A stretch of DNA of 64,000 nucleotides. Source: Puccinellia tenuiflora (taxonomy: Eukaryota; Streptophyta; Magnoliopsida; Poales; Poaceae). The notes below the pieces were generated by a model, which was not told the DNA's origin, made no database searches, and saw only the letters and a program-made list of their open reading frames with translations. Positions 44,655 through 56,494 of this stretch are shown piece by piece (position 1 is the first letter of the stretch; each line of letters begins with the position of its first letter). Location: contig QRDG01001908.1 of assembly GCA_012064385.1 (NCBI GenBank), forward strand, positions 186,001 to 250,000. Reading direction: 5' to 3'. Position numbers and translations under genes: made by a program.

Positions 44655-47600
44655 TGTAACCGCCCCAACTTGGTAATGAAAAATACGAAGAATTTTTCCA
44701 CTTTTTGTTTCCATGTTTGCACCATAGCATCCATATGCATTTGCCATTTCAAACTTTCACTTGGAAACAAATTGAAATGGGGAGGTAAACTTCCCAACCT
44801 CCAACCAATGCCATGCTCAACTCATCAAAACAATTCATGCTTGGACTCCCCAAATGGTTTAGGAAGTTCCAAGTTTACTTTTGAAACCAATTCTCTAAAT
44901 CCAAATATCACCAAATAAGAATTGCAATTGAGAATCCAAATTTGATTTAACTCAATTCCATTTTGGGGACCAAGTTAAGTTTTCCAAAAATTCAAACTAA
45001 AATCATGGGGAGCTTCAAATTGATTGTAAGATTCTCCATGAATATTTTCTCTATTTTTGGTTTTGTCAAAATGCTCCAATTAAAGACATTTTGGAAATTG
45101 CTCAAAGTTACCTTAATATTAAGCTATGAACAAATGTTGGTCAAAATAATTTATTTGACCTCACCAATTTTTGTGGAGCACCTAAAAGTCATTCAGAACC
45201 CCTATGAATTTTCCTAGAATTTACAAAGATGGCCTGGTGCCTCTCTTAAATTGCTGAAACCTGCTAAGGACCTTTTTGCAAATAAAGGAATGTTGCCAAG
45301 GGTTTCTCCACAAATTGGTCTCCTTCTCCCTGTAGCGACCGAAGCGTGGTCGACCGGCCGACGCCGTCACCACTGCACCCTAGCTGATGCCATGCCGCCC
45401 TGCTTCTCCCTGGTGGTTAAGGAGGACACCGAGACCACGCACGCTGGCCCTCGCCCTCCACTCTCTCGCTCACCTTCCCCTTCCCCATGCCTTTTTTTCC
45501 TCTCTCCCGAGACTCCACCATGCCGCCGCTGCCGCCACACGTCGCCGTTGCCTGGGGCCGCCCCGCGCAGATCGAGGGCGACCGAAGCCTCCGCCTCGTC
45601 CTCCTCTCCCTCCCAGCCGAAGGAATCGGGCTGGGAGTCCGGAAATCGCTGTCGCCGTCCCGTATCCTCCGCCTCAGGCCGCCGTCGTCTTCACCCATTT
45701 CCGACCGCCACCGACCTCCTCCGACTACGGCGAGCTGACAACCACACCCAGGGTGAGCTCCCCCTCCGGTCTGACAACCTCTCCCTCCTCCCTACTCCGG
45801 CGCCTCCTCCGTACGCCGCCGTGCGCACGGCCGTGGCCGTCACCGCATGTTCCAGCGCGCCCCGGCCTGGGCGTCGGCCTGAGCCGGCCCGCGGGCCGGC
45901 TGGTTCCGATGGAGGCCCGGCCTAACGCCCGGCCTGGGCCGGCCTCGAGGCCGGCAGCCTCAGGCGCTGCCCCGGCCTGGCCCCGGTCTGGGCCGGCTCT
46001 GAGGCCGGCCTCCTCTGCCTCCATCCCGGCCTGAAACCGACCTGGGCCGACCTGTGGGCCGGCCCGTACAGTAAAAACAGAAAATGGTTTAAATTGAAAT
46101 AATTCATAACTTTTCAAATATTGCTCCTAAGTTAGCAAATCAAATACCGTTTTGATCAGGAAGACAAACCCTACAATTTGAAATCATTGTGACATCATTT
46201 TGAAACCATATTTTGATGTTATTTTTAAGAATTCCTAAAATGGGATAAATAATACCGATTTTGAGAAATTCATAACTTATTAAATATTAATCAAAAAATT
46301 ATGAATAAAATATCAATGTGATCCACCCTCCAAATGCTATCCAATTATGCACTTATCACATCATGATCACAAATTCTTATTTGAGGTTATTCATAACTTG
46401 TTTATATGAATTAAATTCAATTATTTAATTAATTTGCTATTTATTCATCGGTACTCCGAAAATTACAAACAAAGTACCAAAATGATCGGAATGACTAACC
46501 CTATCCATTTCATTTCATGTTCATGCATATTGAGCCGTTTCTCTAATAATGTGATGACTTATAAGTAATGTGGTCACTAAGATAAATATGGAGTTGTGTC
46601 CAAACCATTCCACTAATTATTTGGAACTCCATTTAATTTGTTAAATAAATTAAATGACATTATCTTTGCATCAATTGGACATGTCCTCATGTGATTGCGC
46701 ATTGCACCTTGTGTTCGTGTGATTTATGTGTTATTTGTATTTATTTTGGGTATCGATAGATTCCGGAGTCGAGGTTAACGATAACTACCCCGACGAGCAG
46801 TACTTGACGCCCGGGCATCAAGGCAAGAGATAACCTAACCTTCTTGGCATTCTAGCATCCTATGTTTTATCAACTTATTTTATCCACCATACTATTGCAT
46901 GCGATTCAAATGTCTCTTTTGATCAAAATATAGAGAATCCTATGATTGCATGTTTTCCCCGAGCCAATCACATGTATCCCTTGCTATGAACTCTAGTGTT
47001 GATGTGTTGGCCTGATACAGAATATAATTGTTGGTTATATGCTTAGCCATGCTTAGAAATGCTTAGTTGAAATACTAGTTATGTCCGTTATTGAAATTCC
47101 ATACTTATTGATGTTTGTGGAATGATTCGGGCATGGTGGATAATTGTTATGCTTAATTAAAATGCTAAGATGGCTCGGGTGAGTTGCCATCGGGGATGGT
47201 GTTTTGCCTCACTCTAGCCCCTAGGTGCGAGTTCTTTACCTCTTGAACCAAGACTGAGCGTGCTTTCGGAGGTGGGGGCATATGGAACCCCCTTTGACCG
47301 AATAAGTTGTGAGGGGCTTGTCAAGGGTCCTCTAGTTTGCTATTTCCATTTGCGCGCGAGTTGTGTGGGTGGAAAAGAAACGAGGATGGTGGTGTTTAGG
47401 ATGTGGCCGCGGGGCAGGGCGCTGGGAGCGCTGAACCTGTCCTTCCGCACACTGATGGTCCTTGAGTAAGCCTCATGCAATGTAAAGGTCTAACCGCGCC
47501 CACTCGCCGGCCTTCCCCGGAAGAGGGCCAACTAGGTGAGCCGGACGGTACCGATGGGTAAATTAGTACACCCCTGCAGGGTTTAATCTTTTCGAAAAGC

Positions 47601-48492
47601 CGTGCCCGCGGTTATGGACAACTTGGGAATAGACGATAAGACCATAGAAAATCTTAACCTAATTGAGATGGCAGCTAAAGGTTGCATAATCAACGTGTGA
47701 TAAAGGTTCATTTCCTCGAGGGTGATTCGAGGGGGTGCCTTGGTGGAGATGAGTGGGTTTGGCTACAAGCTGGTTCGCCGAGAACCGAAGATGAAATGTT
47801 ACCCTCTTATCCCCTTTATAAAAATGTTATGAATAGACGATGCCTTGTGTCCTTTATATCTTTTAATTGGAAAACTAGCTTTATGCAAAATAGCTACATA
47901 TACAGCTTAGAGCCTCCGTCAGTCATTGGGCCTATATCGCCCTACTAAACTTGCGAGTACATCGTACTCAGTCTCTCTTTGCTGCCTTTATATTTGTATT
48001 TCAGAGGAGGACGACACTGAGCAGCTAGGTGGGTTCTACATGGACATCGACTAGTGGTCTGGGGTTCCCAGGTGGCAGCTTGGGACCGTGGAGCAAGCTG
48101 GCTGGGTTTTATTTATGTGTAGGCCTCTTAGGCCTTATATTTGGATCTTGTTGTATTAGACAACGCTACTTCGCTTCCGCTTGTTGACTTGATGGTCTGT
48201 GACCTTTTGTTGTGTAATATTTGTATTCTTCTCGTTATATGAGTTGCTATATGATTTGTGTCGTAGAGTCATGCAATGTGCCAGTTGTTCCACAAGTCTC
48301 GGTCTCTTTACTATACATGGAAGCGATGTCTGAGCTTATGGCATGATCGAGGTGTTGTGTGCCGATGATCCATTCCGAGCACACCTGCCAATGTGTTTTG
48401 GCCTGGGATTGGTAAACCCAGTAACCCTCGATTGTGTAGCATGACCGGTTACACAACGTTCCACTGTATAGTTCTGGGGTCGGGGCGCTACA
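44655..48492 (+). repeat. 5' LTR of the Tekay-type element (3838 bp)
   Basis: TGTAACCGCCCC to GGGCGCTACA. GC-rich island 45330-46075, GGCCGG-rich repeats 45860-46070, TGCTTAG decanucleotide repeats near 47040, shared 55-bp block at 47571-47626. Confidence 0.92.
45290..48054 (+). CDS. LTR-resident three-exon ORF, open copy in the 5' LTR (191 codons)
   Basis: Proposed exons 45290-45752, 46760-46822 and 48005-48054 total 576 bp and join in frame. Start MLPRVSPQIGLLLPV; a later Met (MPPCFSLVV) is an alternative and better conserved in position. Exon 1 is Ser/Pro/Arg rich with ESGWESGNRCRR. Exon 2 reads SGVEVNDNYPDEQYLTPGHQ. Exon 3 gives EEDDTEQLGGFYMDID and TAG. Splice signals: donor GTGAGC, acceptor TATCGATAG, GC-type donor after CATCAAG, acceptor TTTCAG behind a long pyrimidine run. 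It matches no family I know. The coding claim rests on phase-keeping across LTR copies and families; transcripts would decide. Confidence 0.45.
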
Positions 48493-48887
48493 AGTTGGTA
48501 TCAGAGCTGGACTGCCTGTAGGAAACCCTTTCTATTGGTCGATGTCGACTCTAGTTGAAAATTATTTATAACCTAAAAATGAGTTGTGAAAACCTTCTTA
48601 GGATTCTTTTACTCCTCATCCAACTCGCTCTACTATGATTTCTTACCTCTATTTGTTTTATGTTTGGTGTCGATGTTTTAGGCTCTCGGGGTTGGGTTCT
48701 ACCAACCAGTTATGTCTCGAGTCCAGTTGTATCCGTTTGATATCGCCGCGATGACGTTATGTCACCGTGGTTGTCTAAATCTGTCTTAGTGTTTGCCATC
48801 TTCAATATCTATATCTGGAAGCACCTTAATGATCTATCCTATCTGTCGAAGATGTTACTAACTATGTCATTGTCCCAATTCTTTAGA
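48493..48887 (+). other. Leader of the Tekay-type element with primer binding site
   Basis: TGGTATCAGAGC at 48496-48507, three bases after the LTR. No gene before the gag ATG at 48888. Confidence 0.85.
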
Positions 48888-51354
48888 ATGGCTCCGACCC
48901 GTCGCGGTGAACAGAGCAATCCTGATCCACCGCCGCCACCCACTATGGCGGAGGTGCTAATGATCATTGAAGAGGGCCGAGTGCGCAACGAGAATCTGCT
49001 CGCGCAATTGGTGCAGCAGGGTGCACAGAGAAACACGGACTGCACCACTCTCAACCAGTTCTTGCGGTCCCAACCTCCCACCTTCTCTGAAGCGAAGGAA
49101 CCGCTTGATGCGGATGATTGGCTTCGGGCTTTAGAGCGCAAGTTTGCCCCTCTTCACGTTCCGGCGGCGGAACATGTCAACTTCGCCACCTACCTGCTGG
49201 ATGGAGCCGCCGGCTCCTGGTGGGAGAGCCACATGGCCATGGTTGCCGCGGGCCATGTTGTCACTTGGGAGGAGTTCCGCGCCGCTTTCTGTGTGGCGTA
49301 CATCCCCAAGCCCATCCTGGAGCTCAAGAGGAGGGAGTTCCTGGACTTGACCCAGGGACGCATGGACGTCCAGTCTTATGGACGGGAGTTCAACCACCTC
49401 TCCCGTTACGCCCCTCGGGACATGACGAATGACGAAGACAAGCAATACCTCTTCCGTAAGGGGCTCGCACCTCGTCTCCGATACGAGCTCCTACCCTTCA
49501 AGTTCACCTCCTACCAGGAGCTCTACAACCAGGCTCTCACCATGGAGCAAGGTAGGAAGGAGCTGGAGGCTTCCAAGCGTCCAGCTTCCGCCGACCACCA
49601 GAGCTCCTCTTCCTCTGAGGGCAAGAAGCGCCGGGTGTTTGTGCCCTTCAGCGCTGTGCCCAAGGCACCCTCTGCACTGAAGACCAGCGGGTACTTGCCA
49701 CCTCCGCCTCGCCCAGCTACCTCGACTTTGGGTGCGGCTGGAGACGGATTTCGACCTCGGCTGCCTGCACCACCGGGGGTTACTTGCTTTGCCTGTGGCC
49801 AGCCGGGGCACTACTCCAGGGAGTGTCCCCAGAAGGCGCCGGCTCCCGCAACCCCTGCACCGGCTCCCTCTACCCCAGCCGCCAAGGCTGCCACCGTCAG
49901 CCGTGGCCGCCTGAACCACGTCTCAGCTGAAGGCGTTGAGGAGGACCCCGGAGTTCTCATGGGTACGCTTCGAATCAATGATTACACTGCATCAGTCTTA
50001 TTTGATTCTGGAGCATCGCATTCATTCGTCTCCATAGCGTTTGCACACCACCATCAAATTCCATTTGTGAACATGGACTCCCCGTTAGTGGTCAAGACCC
50101 CAAGCTCTAGTTGGCACACTCACTGGTTGTCTCCGGAGGTTCAGATTTCTATAGCGACAATTCTTTTCCCGTTCTCATTGATAGCACTGAAGTCAGAGGG
50201 GTTAGACGTCATTCTGGGCATGGATTGGCTAGTCACCTATCAGGCCAACCTAAATTGTGTTGCCAAGACTGTCACAGTAAACCACCCAACATACGGGCTA
50301 GTGCGTTACTGGTCCCCTACTTCCGCAACTCCGTCCACTGCCACTCCCCTCACTCTGAAGATCAATCCTATTTTCCTGGAGGGTATCACCCCACCAGAGA
50401 TGCATGAGGTGGTTGTGGTGTGTGATTTTCCCGATATCTTCCCTGAAGAATTGCCTGGCATGCCACCTGATCGAAGTGTGGAATTCGTCATTGAATTGGT
50501 TCCGGTAACCGCCCCAATTTCCAAGAGGCCTTACCGTATGCCAGCGGAAGAGCTAATTGAACTGGAAAAGCAACTTGATGAGCTACTGGAAAAGGAATTC
50601 GCCCGTCCGAGTAGCTCGCCTTGGGGCTGCCCGGTCATCTTTGTCAAGAAAAGGGATAGCAATGCCCCTCGGTTGGGTGGTGATTACCGCCCTTTGCATG
50701 CGGTGACCATCAAGGACAAGTATCCTATTCCTCGAATAGCTGATCTATTCGATCATCTAGCTGGTGCAACGGTATTCTCCAAGATGGATCTGAGGTCAGG
50801 ATACCATCAGATAAAAATCAGAAAGGAGGATATTCCGAAGACGGCTTTCACTACTCGATATGGATTATATGAGTATACCCCGACAGAAAAGCTACTATGA
50901 CAAACACCATCAAAAGGTCCACTATGAAATTGGTGACAAGGCCTATCTTCGGGTCTCTCCTCTCCGTGGCGTTCGTCGCTTCGGAATCAAGGGCAAATTG
51001 GCACCTCGCTATGTTGGCCCGTTCACCGTCCTAGCCAAGCGAGGAGATCTCTCTTATCAACTTGAGTTGCCCTCCAATTTCCCGGATGTCCATGATGTGT
51101 TCCATGTTTCCCAACTCCGTCGTTGCTTCAAGGACCCAATCCGTGTGGTTGATCACGAGGCATTGGACATCCAGGAGGATTTGACCTATCGCGAGCATCC
51201 TATCCGCATATTGGATGAAGCGGAGAGGAAAACCCGCAACAAGTCTATCAAGTTTCTCAAAGTTCAATGGTCTAACCATTCCGAGGAAGAAGCCACATGG
51301 GAGCGAGAAACTAGTCTTCGTCAGGAATACCCCGCCGTCTTCACTCAAGCCTAG
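48888..51354 (+). pseudogene. Gag-pol of the Tekay-type chromovirus, with internal deletion
   Basis: Start ATG 48888 (MAPTRRGEQSNPDPPPPP); the open frame upstream of it is ignored. Domains in order: gag capsid (FSEAKEPLDADDWLRALE, GAAGSWWESH); CCHC knuckle CFACGQPGHYSREC at about 49784-49825; retropepsin LFDSGASHSFVS at about 50000; reverse transcriptase N-terminal half up to KMDLRSGYHQIKIRKEDIPK. The usual CVDYRPLN is altered to GGDYRPLH. Near 50870-50882 the frame jumps into the integrase C-terminal part (RQKSYYDKHHQKVHYEIGD) and a chromodomain (IKFLKVQWSNHSEEEATWE), ending in TAG 51352-51354. The YVDD box, RNase H and integrase DDE core are missing. By family knowledge, chromodomains guide integration to marked chromatin. 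Confidence 0.9.
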
Positions 51355-51390
51355 AATCTCGGGACGAGATTCCTGTAAGGGGGGTAGAAT
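51355..51390 (+). promoter_or_regulatory. 7-bp-arm palindrome and polypurine tract
   Basis: AATCTCG-GGA-CGAGATT (51355-51371) starts right after the pol stop codon; AAGGGGGG follows before the LTR. Confidence 0.75.
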
Positions 51391-54300
51391 TGTAAGAGCC
51401 CCAACTTGGTAATGAAAAATACGAAGAATTTTTCCACTTTTTGTTTCCATGTTTGCACCATAGCATCCATATGCATTTGCCATTTCAAACTTTCACTTGG
51501 AAACAAATTGAAATGGGGAGGTAAACTTCCCAACCTCCAACCAATGCCATGCTCAACTCATCAAAACAATTCATGCTTGGACTCCCCAAATGGTTTATGA
51601 AGTTCCAAGTTTACTTTTGAAACCAATTCTCTAAATCCAAATATCACCAAATAAGAATTGCAATTGAGAATCCAAATTTGATTTAACTCAATTCCATTTT
51701 TGGGACCAAGTTAAGTTTTCCAAAAATTCAAACTAAAATCACGGGGAGCTTCAAATTGATTGTAAGATTCTCCATGAATATTTTCTCTATTTTTTGTTTT
51801 GTCAAAATGCTCCAATTAAAGACATTTTGGAAATTGCTCAAAGTTACCTTAATATTAAGCTATGAACAAATGTTGGTCAAAATAATTTATTTGACCTCAC
51901 CAATTTTTGTGGAGCGCCTAAAAGTCATTCAGAGGGACCTTTTTCCTCTGAATTTTGACCTCACCCTATGAATTTTCCTGGAATTTACAAAGATGGCCTG
52001 GTGCCTCTCTTAAATTGCTGAAACCTGCTAAGGACCTTTTTGCAAATAAAGGAAATGTTGCCAAGGGTTTCTCCACAAATTGGTCTCCTTCTCCCTGTAG
52101 CGACCGAAGCGTGGTCGACCGGCCGACGCCGTCGCCACTGCACCCGAGCTGATGCCATGCCGCCCTGCTTCTCCCTGGTGGTCAAGGAGGACCCCGAGAC
52201 CACGCACGCTGGCCCTCGCCCTCCACTCTCTCGCTCACCTGCCCCTTCCCCGTGCCTTTTTTTCCTCTCTCCCGAGACTCAACCGTGCCGCCGCATGTCG
52301 CCGTCGCCTGGGGCCGCCCCGCGCAGATCGAGGGCGACCGAAGCCTCCGCCTCGTCCTCCTCTCCCTCCCAGCCGAAGGAATCGGGCTGGGAGTCTGGAA
52401 ATCGCCGTCGCCGTCCCGTATCATCCGCCTCAGGCCGCCGTCGTCTTCACCCATTTCCGGCCGCCACTGACCTCCTCCGACCACGGCGAGCTGACCACCA
52501 CGCCCAGGGTGAGCTCCCTCTCCGGTCTGACAACCTCTCCCTCCCCCTCTCCCACTCCGGCGCCTCCTCCGTGCGCCGCCGTGCGCACGGCCGTGGCCGT
52601 CACCGCACGTTCCAGCGCGCCCCGGCCTGGGCGTCGGCCTGAGCCGGCCAGCGGGCCGGCTGGTTCCGATGGAGGCCCGGCCTAACGCCCGGCCAGGGCC
52701 GACCTCGAGGCCGGCAGCCTCAGGCGCTGTCCCGGCCTGGCCCCGGTCTGGGCCGGCCTCCTCTGCCTCCATCCCGGCCTGAAACCGGCCTGGGCCGACC
52801 TGTGGGCCGGCCCGTACAGTAAAAACAGAAAATGGTTTAAATTGAAATAATTCATAACTTTTCAAATATTGCTCCTAAGTTAGCAAATCAAATACCGTTT
52901 TGATCAGGAAGACAAACCCTACAATTTGAGATCATTGTGACATCATTTTGAAACCATATTTTGATGTTATTTTTAAGAATTCCTAAAATGGGATAAATAA
53001 TACCGATTTTGAGAAATTCATAACTTATTAAATATTAATCCAAAAATTATGAATAAAATATCAATGTGATCCACACTCCAAATGCTATCCAATTATGCAC
53101 TTATCACATTATGATCACAAATTCTTATTTGAGGTTATTCATAACTTGTTTATATGAATTAAATTCAATTATTTAATTAATTTGCTATTTATTCATCGGT
53201 ACTCCAAAAATTACAAATAAAGTACCAAAATGATCGGAATGACTAACCCTATCCATTTCATTTCATGTTCATGCATATTGAGCCATTTCTCTAATAATGT
53301 GATGACTTATAAGTAATGTGGTCACTAAGATAAATATGGAGTTGTGTCCAAACCATTGCACTAATTATTTGGAACTCTATTTAATTTGTTAAATAAATTA
53401 AATGACATTACCTTTGCATCAATTGGACATGTCATCATGTGATTGCGCATTGCACCTTGTGTTCATGTGATTTATGTGTTATTTGTATTTCTTTTGGGTA
53501 TCGATAGATTCCGGAGTCGAGGTTAACGATAACTACCCCGACGAGCAGTACTTCACGCCCGGGCATCAAGGCAAGAGATAACCTAACCTTCTTGGCATTC
53601 TAGCATCCTATGTTTTATCAACTTATTTTATCCACCATACTATTGCATGCGATTCAAATGTCTCTTTTGATCAAAATATAGAGAATCCTATGATTGCATG
53701 TTTTCCCCGAGCCAATCACATGTATCCCTACCTATGAACTCTAGTGTTGATGTGTTGGCCTGATACAGAATATAATTGTTGGTTATATGCTTAGCCATGC
53801 TTAGAAATGCTTAGTTGAAATACTAGTTAGGTCCGTTATTGAAATTCCATACTTATTGATGTTTGTGGAATGATTCGGGCATGGTGGATAATTGTTATGC
53901 TTAATTAAAATGCTAAGATGGCTCGGGTGAGTTGCCATCGGGGATGGTGTTTTGCCTCACTCTAGCCCCTAGGTGCGAGTTCTTTACCTCTTGAACCAAG
54001 ACTGAGCGTGCTTCCGGAGGTGGGGGCATATGGAACCCCCTTTCACCGAATAAGTTGTGAGGGGCTTGTCAAGGGTCCTCTAGTTTGCTATTTCCATTTG
54101 TGCGCGAGTTGTGTGGGTGGAAAAGAAACGAGGATGGTGGTGTTTAGGATGTGGCCGCGGGGCAGGGTGCTGGGAGCGCTGAACCTGTCCTTCCGCACAC
54201 TGATGGTCCTTGAGTAAGCCTCATGCAATGTAAAGGTCTAACCGCGCCCACTCGCCGGCCTTCCCCGGAAGAGGGCCAACTAGGTGAGCCGGACGGTACC

Positions 54301-55239
54301 GATGGGTAAATTAGTACACCCCTGCAGGGTTTAATCTTTTTGAAAAGCCGTGTCCGCGGTTATGGACAACTTGGGAATAGACGATAAGACCATAGAGAAT
54401 CTTAACCTAATTGATATGGCAGCTAAAGGTTGCATAATCAACGTGTGATAAAGGTTCATTTCCTCGAGGGTGATTCGAGGGGTGCCTTGGTGGAGATGAG
54501 TGGGTTTGGCTACAAGCTGGTTCGCCGAGAACCGAAGATGAAATGTGACCCTCTTATCCCCTTTATAAAAATATTCTGAATAGACGATGCCTTGTGTCCT
54601 TTATATCTTTTAATTGGAAAACTAGCTTTATGCAAAATAGCTACATATACAGCTTAGAGCCTCCGTCAGTCATTGGGCCTATATCGCCCTACTAAACTTG
54701 CGAGTACATCGTACTCAGTCTCTCTTTGCTGCCTTTATATTTGTATTTCAGAGGAGGACGACACCGAGCAGCTAGGTGGGTTCTACGTGGACATCGACTA
54801 GTGGTCTGGGGTTCCCAGGTGGCAGCTTGGGACCGTGGAGCAAGCTGGCTGGGTTTTATTTATGTGTAGGCCTCTTAGGCCTTATATTTGGATCTTGTTG
54901 TATTAGACAACGCTACTTCGCTTCCGCTTGTTGACTTGATGGTCTGTGACCTTTTGTTGTGTAATATTTGTATTCTTCTCATTATATGAGTTGCTATATG
55001 ATTTGTGTCGTAGAGTCATGCAATGTGCCAGTTGTTCCACAAGTCTCGGTCTCTTTACTATACATGGAAGCGATGTCTGAGCTTATGGCATGATCGAGGT
55101 GTTGTGTGCCGATGATCCATTCCGAGCACACCTGCCAATGTGTTTTGGCCTGGGATTGGTAAACCCAGTAACCCTCGATTGTGTAGCATGACCGGTTACA
55201 CAACGTTCCACTGTATAGTTCTGGGGTCGGGGCGCTACA
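51391..55239 (+). repeat. 3' LTR of the Tekay-type element (3849 bp)
   Basis: TGTAAGAGCCCC to GGGCGCTACA. Differs from the 5' LTR by small indels, for example an extra stretch near 51935-51965, and by base changes. Confidence 0.92.
52055..54801 (+). CDS. LTR-resident three-exon ORF, open copy in the 3' LTR (188 codons)
   Basis: Proposed exons 52055-52508, 53508-53570 and 54752-54801 total 567 bp and join in frame. Compared with the 5' LTR copy, exon 1 is 9 bp shorter (net), so the frame is kept. Exon 2 reads YPDEQYFTPGHQ and exon 3 ends GGFYVDID. Same splice signals as the 5' copy. Two LTRs accumulating indels that keep the frame is weak but useful evidence for selection before insertion or chance. 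Confidence 0.42.
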
Positions 55240-55289
55240 CGCGTCCTCTTGTTTGCTCATTCCGGTGTTTTGTTCTTCCCTAGCCATGA
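55240..55289 (-). pseudogene. CRM-like gag, N-terminal fragment
   Basis: Begins MAREEQNTGMSKQEDA on minus at 55289 and is cut by the Tekay-type element. With the target duplication removed the frame continues into LKRYIYDNLRRYEE at 44649 and downward. Confidence 0.8.
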
Positions 55290-55558
55290 TAAGAAAACAC
55301 AAGTGATATGTGGAATATGTGGTGGCTAAAACCTCTCTTACCTTCTTTGGATAGCATTGGAACAAGTGGGCTTGCCAAGATGAACCGATACACAAGAATG
55401 CGGTGACTTGGTTTCAAGGATCCAAAAGCAACTCCAAAACACACACGGCCTATGGGTGGATATATATGGATTGTGGAAAGCCAAAGGAACAACCCAAAAC
55501 CAAGATATTGTTAAGGCAAGTAGAGTACCACGATGATCACAAAGCAAAACAAGTCAAT
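55290..55558 (-). other. Leader region upstream of the CRM-like gag
   Basis: About 270 bp of non-coding sequence 5' of the gag start on minus. No primer binding site is seen before the next element starts, so the leader was split by it. 55554-55558 (TCAAT) would be the target copy of that element; its partner is outside the window. Confidence 0.5.
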
Positions 55559-56494
55559 TGTCGGGGGGCAGCCCCCGAGTAGGGTCAATATGGCGAAGTA
55601 AGCATGGACTCGGAGTTGACCGAGTCAATGGTAAACCGACATACACACAGGCTTATCCGGAGTCAACCGGGTCAAGGCCAACCGACATAGCCATATGTCG
55701 GATCATGCATGCTATATGTCGGAATCTTCTTTGTTGTTCTTATGTGCAGGAGAGAAGAATCCGAGTTAGGAAATATCGGGCATGCCTATACCGGATCGGG
55801 AGGAATGAAGCTCTATCTCGGAGCTGGTCAAGGCTTATGTCTTGTCCCTACAATCACGGGGCAGGCGTCCTGTCACTGGCAAGATGGGACGCGCTGCCTA
55901 CTCCTTGACTCGGTGGCCGTGGTATGGGCAGTCAGACCTCCATGCTGCTGACCGATGCAGTACGGGGGAGCAGTGCACAGGAGTTGGTGGATTGGACATA
56001 CCACGCAGGGGTGATGGAAGCAGTCAGAGGCCCAGGCGTGGCCACAGTGCTGCCTACGCCAGTACCAACGTCAGCCCTAACCCTGTGTCCTGGGTTTCCC
56101 TATATAAGGAGCACCAGGGGCTCCTCTTACGGGGACGCTCCATACACGCTTGTACGCATGCCTAGATGCTGAACAAATACTTAGTCATTTCTTTGAGAGC
56201 TAGCAGGAGAGCCAGAGAGCCATTCTGAGACTCGGTAGGAGCTTAGAGCTTGTACTTCCTCCCATACAGCTCAAGGAGCAGCTTGTAACTCGGTTGTAAT
56301 CCTACATATATAGATCACACAAGCAGGAGTAGGGGTGTTATCTCCTCACGAGAGCCCCGAACCTGGGTAAAATTGTGTGTGTGTGTGTGAGTTTCTGAGT
56401 GCGTCTTCACGTGCAAACCCTCCCCGGTACCTCCAGCGTCCATCGGCCCCAAGATAAGCTTACCCATGGCATCTGTCCGTGCACCACCACGACA
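55559..56494 (+). repeat. 5' LTR (936 bp) of the Tat-lineage element
   Basis: Starts TGTCGGGGGGCAGCCCCCGA and ends CCACCACGACA. TATA box TATATAAGG at 56101-56109. GAACCTGGGTAAA R/U5-type motif at about 56359, then a short GT microsatellite at 56374-56389. Confidence 0.9.

Larger units (their letters stand above)
44655..55239 (+). mobile_element. Tekay-type chromovirus with internal pol deletion
   Basis: Two LTRs (44655-48492 and 51391-55239), primer binding site, gag-protease-partial pol and a 3' integrase tail with chromodomain, flanked by a perfect 5-bp TSD. About two thirds of pol is missing, so it is defective. LTR ends, primer site and pre-PPT palindrome match the non-autonomous 3.9-kb-LTR elements to the left. 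Confidence 0.92.
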
